NCBI GenBank assembly: GCA_023253575.1
Contig: JALRGB010000117.1
Span: 1-17,038, forward strand
DNA from: Verrucomicrobiales bacterium
Lineage (GTDB): Bacteria; Verrucomicrobiota; Verrucomicrobiia; Verrucomicrobiales; V1-33
DNA length: 17,038 bases
Direction: 5' to 3'
Below, piece after piece: positions 1 to 6,731 of this stretch (its first letter is position 1; each line of letters begins with the position of its first letter). A program made the translations under genes and the position numbers. The notes under the pieces are model-generated. The model was not told the origin of the DNA. It saw nothing but the letters and a program-made list of their open reading frames with translations, and searched no databases.

Positions 1-1695
1 CGGCACGCGTTGCAGGGCGGAGGTCAGGGCGCGGCGGACGGGGGCGGTGGTTTCCTTTTCGGCGAGGGCCATCAGAGCCGCCGGGGTGGCAGGATCGCTG
101 GCGGCGGCTTCGCGGTCGTCCAGCAGCAGCCGGATCGCCCAGATCCGGATATACTCATCTGCGTGGTTCAGTTGAGCCCGCAAAAAATCGGCGTTGGTGC
201 CCTTGATGGCGTGAAGCGCCCACAGGACCCGTAGTTTTGCGATGGTGCTGGGGTGTTCGGCGAAGGTTCGCAGGAGGTCCGCTTTGACGGCCGTCAAGTC
301 GGTGCCGGCCACCGCCAACTCCTGAAGACGGAGCCGGGCGTGACGGGCGAAAAATTCATGTTTGGCCTCCAGCAGGGGAAGCAGGGCGGCGGGGGCAAGT
401 TGGCCCACGTCGGAAACCTCTGGGCGTTTCGGAGTGCCGTGCGCTATTTTGTAAATGCGCCCCGAGAGCCGGTTCACGCCACTGTCATCATGGCACTCTC
501 CGGTGTCGGACCAGTCGGCAATGAAAACGCCTCCATCTGCCGCGGAGACGAGATCAATGCCGCGGAACCACGGGTCGGCCGCAAATCCGATGTCCGGCTG
601 GTGTTGGCCCACATACCCTGAACCGTTGCGTACCACATCCTCCACGTTGAGGCGGCGACCGTTAAAATTGATCGTCAGCAGTTTCCCCTGCCAGGATTCC
701 GGCCAGTTAGGGCCGGAGTAAAACAGCAGTCCGGTATGGGCATGACCTCCCCCGGCCGCGGAGGTGGCATCGGTAGTGCCCAGCCGCTGCCAGTCATTCC
801 ATTTTTCCCCCTCGGCCCAGTGCACGTGGTCGGCATGCTGCTCGATGAGTTCATACGTATGGGGATTGAGATCACTTCCATACATGCGCCGGTAGTGCGC
901 TCCGGGAATGACCTGCCACAGATGGCCGATGACGGTATTGATGAAAAAAGCATCACCGAACTCATTCCAGTCCATGCCCCAGGGATTGGTGGTGCCCACG
1001 CACACCACTTCCAGCGACTCCCGCTGCGGATGATAGCGCCAGATGCCGACATTCATCTCCATGCGGGCGGATTCCTCGGTGCCGGGTTTTCCCAGAGAGG
1101 AAACCGCCTGAATGCCATGCCGACCGTAGAGCCAGCCATCCGGCCCCCAGCGCAGGCCGTTGGCGACGGTGTGATGATTCACCTGCCATTCGAATCCGTC
1201 GAGTTTCGCCACCGCCGGGCCATCCGGGCGGTCATCACCATTGGCGTCCGGAATGAAAACCAGTTCCGGCAGAGTGAGAGCCCAGACCCCGCCGAATCCG
1301 ATTTCTAGGCTGGTCAGCTTGTGGAGCCCCTCACAGAAAACGGTGCGCTGGTCATGTCGGCCATCGCCATCGGTGTCTTCGAAAATCACGATTCGGTCCC
1401 GCAGCTCCGATTCCCAGCCCACACTGTGTTCGGCGTAGGTGTAACATTCGGCCACCCAGAGTCGGCCCCGGTGGTCCACGGCCATGGCGATGGGTTGCTG
1501 GACGTCTGGTTCTGCGGCAAACACGGTGGGGGTGAATCCTTCAGGCCGCTTCCATTGTTGCGCCGCCTCCTGGGCCGTCAGGGGCTGGGTGGGTGACGGC
1601 TCGGTGTTGAAAGGAGCCCGTTCCGCGGCTCCCGCCGGGCCGTGGACTCCCAGCCACCACAACAACAGCACAGATAAAACAAAAGTGGTTCTCAT
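1..1695 (-). CDS. PVC-type putative membrane-bound dehydrogenase, N-terminal part (cut by window edge)
   Basis: An open frame of 565 codons reads without a stop from an ATG at 1695 to the left edge, so the C-terminus is missing. Residues 1-22 form a signal peptide (MRTTFVLSVLLLWWLGVHG, then AGAAE). It continues with the pattern of the Planctomycete/Verrucomicrobia membrane-bound dehydrogenase N-terminal domain, a beta-propeller-like fold: FxPTVFAAEPDVQQPIAMAV, GRLWVAECYTY, DRIVIFEDTDGDG, ANGLRWGPDGWLYGRHGI, NPWGMDWNEFGDAFF, AHTGLLFY and GGVFIADWSDTGECHD. The last ~110 residues are helical with a HEAT-like look (RLQELAV, LRVLWALHAI, IRIWAIRLLLDD). Full-length relatives often end in a cytochrome c domain, which would lie beyond the window. 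The substrate is unknown for most members; a periplasmic redox or carbohydrate role is inferred. No strong ribosome binding site precedes the ATG, only a weak GGA nine bases upstream. Family assignment is confident, function is not. Confidence 0.88.
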   Translation of the reverse strand, partial: MRTTFVLSVLLLWWLGVHGPAGAAERAPFNTEPSPTQPLTAQEAAQQWKRPEGFTPTVFAAEPDVQQPIAMAVDHRGRLWVAECYTYAEHSVGWESELRDRIVIFEDTDGDGRHDQRTVFCEGLHKLTSLEIGFGGVWALTLPELVFIPDANGDDRPDGPAVAKLDGFEWQVNHHTVANGLRWGPDGWLYGRHGIQAVSSLGKPGTEESARMEMNVGIWRYHPQRESLEVVCVGTTNPWGMDWNEFGDAFFINTVIGHLWQVIPGAHYRRMYGSDLNPHTYELIEQHADHVHWAEGEKWNDWQRLGTTDATSAAGGGHAHTGLLFYSGPNWPESWQGKLLTINFNGRRLNVEDVVRNGSGYVGQHQPDIGFAADPWFRGIDLVSAADGGVFIADWSDTGECHDDSGVNRLSGRIYKIAHGTPKRPEVSDVGQLAPAALLPLLEAKHEFFARHARLRLQELAVAGTDLTAVKADLLRTFAEHPSTIAKLRVLWALHAIKGTNADFLRAQLNHADEYIRIWAIRLLLDDREAAASDPATPAALMALAEKETTAPVRRALTSALQRVP

Positions 1696-1870
1696 GATAT
1701 CGTCCAAATAATGCCTCGATCAGCGGACTCTTCTACTCTGCAGCAGGGTATGATTTGATCATTTGGAAAGGGCCCTAGTTTCCATGCTCCGGGATGGCCT
1801 GCGCCCACGTTAAAGGTCAGATTTTCCATTAGGCAAAAGCGATTTCCTAGCAGAAAAAGATAAGAGTCAT
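1696..1870. promoter_or_regulatory. Divergent intergenic region between dehydrogenase and beta-helix genes
   Basis: These 175 bases must hold the promoters of two divergent genes, but I found no convincing -35/-10 or -24/-12 pair on either strand. A short palindromic stretch (TGATTTGATCA, around 1750-1760) is the only small structure noted. The only ribosome-binding-like sequence is the weak purine run AAGATAAGAG just before the ATG at 1871. Confidence 0.35.
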
Positions 1871-3190
1871 ATGAAGAACTATTCCTTGGGCCTCTCCCTT
1901 ACGATGGCAAGTGTGCTGTGTTTTTCGTCACCTACAATGGCTCGAACCATTACGGTTACGAATCTCGCTGATTCTGGGCAAGGGTCACTGCGAGCGGCCA
2001 TCACTAGCGCGAACGAAGAGGCTCAGGCTGATACGATTCGTTTTAAGAAGCATCTTTCGGGCACCATCATTTTTACTAACGGCCCGATGGAAATCACTAG
2101 TGAGCTGATAATCGACGGGCCGGGCGCGTCGCGAATGACGTTCAGCGGGAATAACACGCATCGTGTCTTCAATCTGGTACCGAAATCGAGCTTGTCCGTC
2201 AACAACGTCACGATTGCTGATGGGTGCAATAAGAGGCAGGACGATCTAACGACCATCACCGTCACGCGCGGTGGTGCGATCCTCAACGATGGGGGAACAT
2301 TACGACTGATGCGCGTCACGATGCGTAACAACCGGACGATGGACATCGAAGGATCGGACGTTGTGGGTGGCGGTGCGGTCGTTAACAGCGGCTTTGCCAC
2401 GCTGGTGGCGAGCCACTGCCTGTTCGTCGATAATGTGGCCAGTGGTGGGCGAAGATACGCGTTTGGCGGCGCGATTGGCAACGTCACCGACTCGGTTGCC
2501 ATGATCGATAACTGTACGTTTATCGGTAATGAGGTGGCCGCGGGCGGCACGAATTACGGCGGGGCGATTGGAAATTTCGGACGCAGCCAGCTCGATATTA
2601 TCAAATGCGTGTTCGACGACAACACCGCCCGCGGAAGCGGCGCCAATGAAAAAGCGTTCGGTGGAGCGATCGCGACGCGGCCCGGGACTGTGGATTCGAC
2701 GGGGAGTGTGACCGAGATCGACAGCTGTCGGTTCAGGGGCAACCGTGCGCTGAGCACCACTGGGGAAGCAAATGCTGGCGGAGGTGCACTCTTTAACGAA
2801 CGATCGACGCTGTTGGTCGAATGGAATTCCTTCCTTCGTAATGAGGCGGTGGGAAGAAACGCTTCCGGTGGTGCCATCATGGCAACGGGTGTGGACAATG
2901 ACACGCCGTTGACGCAAATCAATCGCTGTCAGTTCACCGGCAACATCGCTGAGGCCGGCACCGGTGGTTTGGCTGCCGGCGGTGCCCTTCACAATACGTT
3001 CGGGCTGATGGGACTTACCCAGACAACGATTGATGAAAATCTTGCTGACGGTGGTGCTAACGGCCGGGGCCTCGGCGGTGGTCTTTATAATCTGGGAATT
3101 GTTACCGCCGACCAGAAAACAAAGCGGAGGATCGTGGACAATTGGGCCTCAACGTACTTTAACGACGTGTTTGGCTTGGTGATGGAATAA
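1871..3190 (+). CDS. Secreted PMP-like right-handed beta-helix protein
   Basis: This 439-residue protein starts with a signal peptide (residues 1-24, ending SSPTMA). It carries the TITVTNLADSGQGSLRAAI signature that opens many extracellular beta-helix proteins of the CSLREA/PMP-like group. The body is a chain of short repeats with nine GGA[ILV]-type motifs (residues ~134, 167, 199, 230, 264, 304, 333, 370, and a GGGL at 402). These alternate with FxxN motifs (FVDN 185, FIGN 217, FDDN 248, FRGN 288, FLRN 321, FTGN 355). The same two motifs define chlamydial polymorphic outer membrane proteins. Five of the FxxN motifs carry a cysteine two residues earlier (C183, C215, C246, C286, C353). No autotransporter barrel, PEP-CTERM tail or other anchor is visible, so the protein is probably released or held by partners. 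GC content is lower than in the flanking genes. An adhesin-like or matrix role is inferred. Confidence 0.85.
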   Translation: MKNYSLGLSLTMASVLCFSSPTMARTITVTNLADSGQGSLRAAITSANEEAQADTIRFKKHLSGTIIFTNGPMEITSELIIDGPGASRMTFSGNNTHRVFNLVPKSSLSVNNVTIADGCNKRQDDLTTITVTRGGAILNDGGTLRLMRVTMRNNRTMDIEGSDVVGGGAVVNSGFATLVASHCLFVDNVASGGRRYAFGGAIGNVTDSVAMIDNCTFIGNEVAAGGTNYGGAIGNFGRSQLDIIKCVFDDNTARGSGANEKAFGGAIATRPGTVDSTGSVTEIDSCRFRGNRALSTTGEANAGGGALFNERSTLLVEWNSFLRNEAVGRNASGGAIMATGVDNDTPLTQINRCQFTGNIAEAGTGGLAAGGALHNTFGLMGLTQTTIDENLADGGANGRGLGGGLYNLGIVTADQKTKRRIVDNWASTYFNDVFGLVME

Positions 3191-3364
3191 TCGCCCTTTG
3201 CCAAAACCTCGGCACACCTCTTTGCCTCTCTTGGCGCCGTTAGCTCATTTGAGCATCCCTATCCTGTATTTATATAATTATCATATTAGTTATAAATAAA
3301 TAGATTTAATTCGCCTTTTCAGCGCTACTGTCGATAAAATTTACAAGGCTTATACTATCACAGG

Positions 3365-3381
3365 CCATTGGAAATCAATGG
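3365..3381. repeat. Inverted repeat CCATTG-N5-CAATGG
   Basis: Perfect 6-bp arms are separated by five bases. The centre is about 190 bp upstream of the start site predicted from the sigma-54 promoter. It has the arm and spacer geometry of the dyad at 3465-3481, though not its sequence. It could be a protein-binding dyad or chance in AT-rich DNA. Confidence 0.35.
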
Positions 3382-3464
3382 TTTACTTGCTCGATGAAAA
3401 TCAAAGCGGATAAGATCGTCGGAAAACCTGACATAAACTTCGTAAGATAGTGGTAAGACGAGAA

Positions 3465-3481
3465 AGATTTTCCTTAAATCT
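3465..3481. repeat. Inverted repeat AGATTT-N5-AAATCT, candidate activator site
   Basis: Perfect 6-bp arms flank the spacer TCCTT. The dyad lies about 85-100 bp upstream of the start site predicted from the sigma-54 promoter at 3539-3555. Enhancer-binding activators of sigma-54 usually bind in that zone. The function is inferred from position only. Confidence 0.4.
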
Positions 3482-3538
3482 AACCTTAATTAATATTTAA
3501 AAAATTGATAATCAACGACTTAATTCAATAGAAGCGAA

Positions 3539-3555
3539 TTGGCACTATCTTTGCT
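3539..3555 (+). promoter_or_regulatory. Sigma-54 (RpoN) -24/-12 promoter
   Basis: The sequence TTGGCAC-TATCT-TTGCT fits the sigma-54 consensus (TGGCAC-N5-TTGCW) at every conserved position. The GG and GC dinucleotides are exactly 10 bases apart. Transcription would begin near 3566, giving a leader of about 125 bases to the PEP-CTERM-type gene at 3691. In some Proteobacteria, PEP-CTERM genes are controlled by RpoN and the PrsK/PrsR two-component pair; extending that here is inference. No activator gene is in the window. Confidence 0.72.
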
Positions 3556-3690
3556 AATGATTAATGCGGCGTCTATGATTTCTATTCTAAACTTAACAAG
3601 TTGCAGGGTCGGATATTCTTGTGCGCTTAATCCCATTCCCTCCTTATTTCACATAACCTATGCTATCCTATCAATAATTACTACACCTCT

Positions 3691-4281
3691 ATGAAAAAAC
3701 TTTTATTGATTGCAGCAGCGGCCGTCCTGTGCGGCTTGAGTATTCCTGCTCACGCTGCCGTGACAACCTACTCCCACACGTGGGATGGTACGGAAGCCAT
3801 TCAAGGGTCGAAGCGACTGCTCCGCGATGCGAACAGCAGCGTAGCAGGATCTCCGAAGACCTTCCCCGGCGATTTTAATAATAACCCTACCTACTTCGTC
3901 ACGCATTCTTTGAGCGTGGTAGTGGGTTCTTTGGTGAGTGTTGCCACTACGCAAGACGTATCTTCCTTTTTCTCGCTGTACGATAATGCTTTTGACCCCA
4001 CCAATCTTGCCACAGGTTATCTCGGGGACCAAGGAAGTTCACAGAACGGTACTTTTAGCATCATGGCTCCTGCCGGCGGCAATGTTTTGCTGGTGGTAAT
4101 GTCTGTTGGCGGAAGTGGTGCCATTAGCAAAAGCTGGAGCGCTGATGTGACTCACAGTCCAGCGGCGGTGCCTGAGTCGAGCCTTGCCGGTTTTGATGTC
4201 TTGGCTCTACTGGGAACGTGTTTGATCGGCGGGCGGGCCCTCCGCCGACGTAAGAGGGAGCTGGCTCAGAGTGTGGCCTAA
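3691..4281 (+). CDS. Small PEP-CTERM-type sorted exported protein
   Basis: This 196-residue protein has an N-terminal Sec signal (KKLLLIAAAAVLCGLSIP, cleavage likely after AHA at about residue 22). Its C-terminus has the three parts of an exosortase sorting tail. These are a short motif VPESS (160-164), a hydrophobic span (FDVLALLGTCLIGGRAL, 168-184) and a basic end (RRRKR, 185-189). The canonical motif is VPEP, so the second proline is replaced by serine. The 130-residue middle is a predicted beta-rich domain with FSLYDN and a later hydrophobic strand NVLLVVMSV (131-139), reminiscent of extracellular beta-sandwich domains. I do not recognise a named family. The product is expected to be exported and processed at the envelope by an exosortase, which is not in the window. 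The ATG at 3691 has no Shine-Dalgarno sequence. It sits alone behind the sigma-54 promoter. Confidence 0.85.
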   Translation: MKKLLLIAAAAVLCGLSIPAHAAVTTYSHTWDGTEAIQGSKRLLRDANSSVAGSPKTFPGDFNNNPTYFVTHSLSVVVGSLVSVATTQDVSSFFSLYDNAFDPTNLATGYLGDQGSSQNGTFSIMAPAGGNVLLVVMSVGGSGAISKSWSADVTHSPAAVPESSLAGFDVLALLGTCLIGGRALRRRKRELAQSVA

Positions 4282-4311
4282 GGGCTAGACCTCTGGTCGA
4301 CTCCGAAAACG

Positions 4312-4350
4312 GCGAAATCTTACCGGCAGGATTTACCGGCAGGATTTCGC
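4312..4350. repeat. Hairpin enclosing a 13-bp perfect tandem repeat
   Basis: TTACCGGCAGGAT occurs twice without a gap (4320-4332 and 4333-4345). The pair is framed by 8-bp inverted arms GCGAAATC (4312-4319) and GATTTCGC (4343-4350), the right arm overlapping the end of the second unit. It lies 30 bases after the stop of the PEP-CTERM-type gene. No T run follows, so an intrinsic terminator is not supported. It may be a processing or stability hairpin, or a repeat insertion. Confidence 0.6.
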
Positions 4351-4413
4351 TTACGGTTGTACGCGTTGGGAGTTGTGACAGGTGGATAGCGCGCAGGCCG
4401 ACGACGGGAAGGA

Positions 4414-4447
4414 AGCTGGGCGTTCCCGGGAGCGCCTAGCCCCAGCT
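4414..4447. repeat. Imperfect palindrome AGCTGGG...CCCAGCT
   Basis: Perfect 7-bp arms (4414-4420 and 4441-4447) enclose a GC-rich core that also contains the palindrome CCCGGG and a GGCG/CGCC pair. It stands out from the otherwise featureless stretch before the next gene. It resembles a REP-like intergenic element. Its left end, AGCTGGG, is shared with the repeats at the right end of the window, but the cores differ. Confidence 0.45.
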
Positions 4448-4541
4448 CGGCGTAAAGTGACAAAAAGGAAATTTTCTCCGACTTGATTGCCACCCTTCCG
4501 AGGGCCACGTTTGGCAAGTATTATTAAAAAAGTTCGCAAGC

Positions 4542-6530
4542 ATGACATCACTTAAGCACGCCCATTTCCTTGTTTCTGCAGCCATTCCTGCGGCTGCCAT
4601 TGCCGTCTTAGTCATGGCGCCCTCGTTGGCCAGGGCTTCTCAGAAGGGAACCAGCAGTCAAGGGACAGCGGTGACCGGGTCCATTAATATGGCTTCGGTG
4701 GTAGTTGCACATTCCGGAAATGCCGCCGATCCGGCTACCCAAGTGGGCTCGGTTGATCATGAGTTCCGCATGGGCCAATTCGATATTACGATCGGGCAGT
4801 ACATGCTCTTTCTCAACGCGGTGGCTCAGTTTGATCCCCACGGGTTGTATAACCCCAAGATGGCGACCGATCTCCAGGTGGCGGGCATTGCTAGGACGGG
4901 TTCACCAGGACGATACCGTTACAGGGTGATTCCGCCCAGCGGACTGGTACAGATTCCAGAGGCCACGGCGGCGCATCGTCCGATCACCTACGTCAGCTGG
5001 TTTGACGCGGCGCGATTTGCCAATTGGATGAGCAACGGGCAGCCCTCGGGACGCCAGACCAAAAGAACGACAGAAAACGGGGCCTATAATCTTCTGAGTA
5101 AGCAGGCAAAGTGCGGGCTTGCGGTGCCCAGAAATAAGGTCAATCCGAATACGGATGCGCCCCCGACTTATTTTATCCCTACGGAAAACGAATGGTACAA
5201 GGCCGCTTATTATAATCCCACATTGAACAATAACGTGGGTGGTTACACGCTCTATGCGACCAATAGCAACAACCCTCCTATCAATACACCCGGCGACTCG
5301 TTAAATTCTGCAAACCTTCTTTATCAAGGTAAATTATCAATCACCCAGCAGCTCAGTCTGGACAGTCAGCAAAACTATTCCACGAACGTGGGTAGCTTCA
5401 CTCGAAGCAAAGGCCCATACGGTACCTACGACATGAATGGGAGTGTCTGGGAGATGATCGATCCCGCCACGAAAAGTAGCCCTTCCATCATCCTGAGGGG
5501 CGGCGGATGGACGTCCTATTTCACCTACCTTCAGTCGACTTATAGCATCGGTGGAAACGCCGCGGCCTCTGGCTCCAATGGTGGTTTCCGCTTGATCAGC
5601 GAAGCAGAGAACCCGGCCGTCATGGGTTACGATCTCGTCAAGGTGGGTCACCCTAGGAATCGTAAGGACAAGACCGGATTTGGAGCGGTCAACAAGCCGT
5701 TCTGGATCGGGAAATACGAAGTCACTATTGGTCAGTACTGCGCATTCTTGAATGCCATCGCCAAAACCGATCCTTATGGGCTTTATGACCCGGGCATGAC
5801 CAACTCCCTGAATAGTGCCGGGATCCAGCGGAGTGGATCATCCGGAAATTACATGTATTCGGCGATGAACAATGCGGGCGATAGCTCAAGACGGCCTATC
5901 GCCTTTGTCAGCTGGTTTGATGCGGCGCGATTTGCTAACTGGATGTCCAACGGTCAGTTCGTCGGCCAACTAGATTCAACCACAACCGAGGACGGTGCCT
6001 ATCGCCTGCAAGGGGTCACGCAGGGAGCAACAGTCGTGCGAAATCTCATCAACCCGAATACTGGGTCTGCTCCTATGTTCTTCATTCCCAACGAAGACCA
6101 ATGGTACAAGGCCGCCTATTACAGTCAGGATCTCAATTCCGGGCGAGGTGGCTATTACCTCTATGCCACCCAGAGCAACCGAGCCCCGGGCAATCAGGTG
6201 GGTGATGCGTTCAACATGGTGAACTTCATCGACGACTATTCGGGCAGCTTCTTCTACAGTGTCCCGCAATCACGCTACATCGATCCCACCCAGAACTACC
6301 TCACCGACGTCGGCGCCTACTCCGGCAGCTCCAGCTACTATGGGACCTACGATCAAAACGGATTGTTGTATCAGTGGAATGATTTGGACGGCACGGCAGG
6401 GCCCTCCAGAGGCCTCCGTGGTGGATTCTATTTTGCGGGGCCTGGAGCGGCTCAGAGTGTGAGCTTTAACCTCGCTTCACCCGAGCGCGAGGCGAACGAT
6501 ACAACGATAAGACTGGCCTCGCCTCTGTGA
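4542..6530 (+). CDS. Exported protein with two tandem SUMF1/FGE-like domains, catalytic cysteines absent
   Basis: This 662-residue protein starts with a signal peptide (residues ~1-32, AAIPAAAIAVLVMAPSLARA). Two copies of the formylglycine-generating-enzyme/sulfatase-modifying-factor fold follow, at residues ~68-354 and ~374-662. Each has the family blocks: (D/E)(I/V)TIGQY..FLNA (81, 393), SWFDAARFANWMSNGQ (152 and 457, identical), an aromatic block WYKAAYY (218, 521), and YGTYDxNG (293, 600). The first copy ends with LRGGGW (318) and GGFRL (347). In the second copy these are degraded to LRGGFY and TIRL. Active formylglycine-generating enzymes need a cysteine pair in the C-terminal part of the fold. 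Here the only cysteines are C191 and C400, both outside it, so an enzymatic role is unlikely. The fold is related to C-type lectins, and a binding or structural role at the surface is inferred. No PEP-CTERM tail is present and no ribosome binding site is visible. Confidence 0.86.
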   Translation: MTSLKHAHFLVSAAIPAAAIAVLVMAPSLARASQKGTSSQGTAVTGSINMASVVVAHSGNAADPATQVGSVDHEFRMGQFDITIGQYMLFLNAVAQFDPHGLYNPKMATDLQVAGIARTGSPGRYRYRVIPPSGLVQIPEATAAHRPITYVSWFDAARFANWMSNGQPSGRQTKRTTENGAYNLLSKQAKCGLAVPRNKVNPNTDAPPTYFIPTENEWYKAAYYNPTLNNNVGGYTLYATNSNNPPINTPGDSLNSANLLYQGKLSITQQLSLDSQQNYSTNVGSFTRSKGPYGTYDMNGSVWEMIDPATKSSPSIILRGGGWTSYFTYLQSTYSIGGNAAASGSNGGFRLISEAENPAVMGYDLVKVGHPRNRKDKTGFGAVNKPFWIGKYEVTIGQYCAFLNAIAKTDPYGLYDPGMTNSLNSAGIQRSGSSGNYMYSAMNNAGDSSRRPIAFVSWFDAARFANWMSNGQFVGQLDSTTTEDGAYRLQGVTQGATVVRNLINPNTGSAPMFFIPNEDQWYKAAYYSQDLNSGRGGYYLYATQSNRAPGNQVGDAFNMVNFIDDYSGSFFYSVPQSRYIDPTQNYLTDVGAYSGSSSYYGTYDQNGLLYQWNDLDGTAGPSRGLRGGFYFAGPGAAQSVSFNLASPEREANDTTIRLASPL

Positions 6531-6566
6531 GATTGTCTCCGTAAGGGGGTAAAACTACCTACAGTT

Positions 6567-6598
6567 GAGCCGGATGCGGGAAATCCACTTTCCGGCTC
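6567..6598. repeat. Inverted repeat downstream of SUMF1-like gene
   Basis: GAGCCGGA (6567-6574) and TCCGGCTC (6591-6598) form a perfect 8-bp stem around a 16-base loop. It begins 37 bases after the stop at 6530. A T run is missing, so it could act as a 3'-end stability hairpin or a weak terminator rather than a standard intrinsic terminator. Confidence 0.45.
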
Positions 6599-6731
6599 GG
6601 AGGGGTGGGTGGCCGCGCAGGTGTGTGATGCGGCCGGTGCGCATCCGATTCAGCGTCGTGTCTGATGGTTTTTTCTCCTTCACCGTTCCACTTGGCGAAT
6701 GCCATGAGCTCGCGACAATGATCATCTGCCG

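Larger units (their letters stand above)
3191..3690. other. 500-bp AT-rich intergenic region
   Basis: A hand count over 3241-3660 gives about 33% GC, against roughly 53% in the neighbouring exported-protein genes and about 60% in the flanking core genes. No open frame of useful size, tRNA or clear intrinsic terminator was found. It holds a strong sigma-54 promoter match (3539-3555) and two dyads with 6-bp arms and 5-base spacers (3365-3381 and 3465-3481). A small self-complementary GCTCA-TT-TGAGC (3243-3254) lies about 50 bases after the upstream stop and has no following T run. This is best read as a long regulatory region for the gene at 3691. Confidence 0.6.

Noticed and set aside
1191..1201. 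TTCGAATCC, similar to a tRNA T-loop
   Set aside because: It lies within a coding sequence, with no acceptor, D or anticodon arms at tRNA distances.
736..1308. A 190-codon plus-strand open frame within the first 1.7 kb
   Set aside because: The minus strand here encodes a continuous 565-codon protein with clear family motifs; the plus-strand frame is its shadow.
2300..2992. Minus-strand open frame of 230 codons inside the beta-helix gene
   Set aside because: It arises from the repetitive GGA/FxxN coding pattern read on the opposite strand and shows no recognisable motif.
4510..4530. TTGGCAAG upstream of the SUMF1-like gene as a second sigma-54 promoter
   Set aside because: The -24 half fits, but the bases at the -12 position (TA instead of GC) break the invariant dinucleotide.
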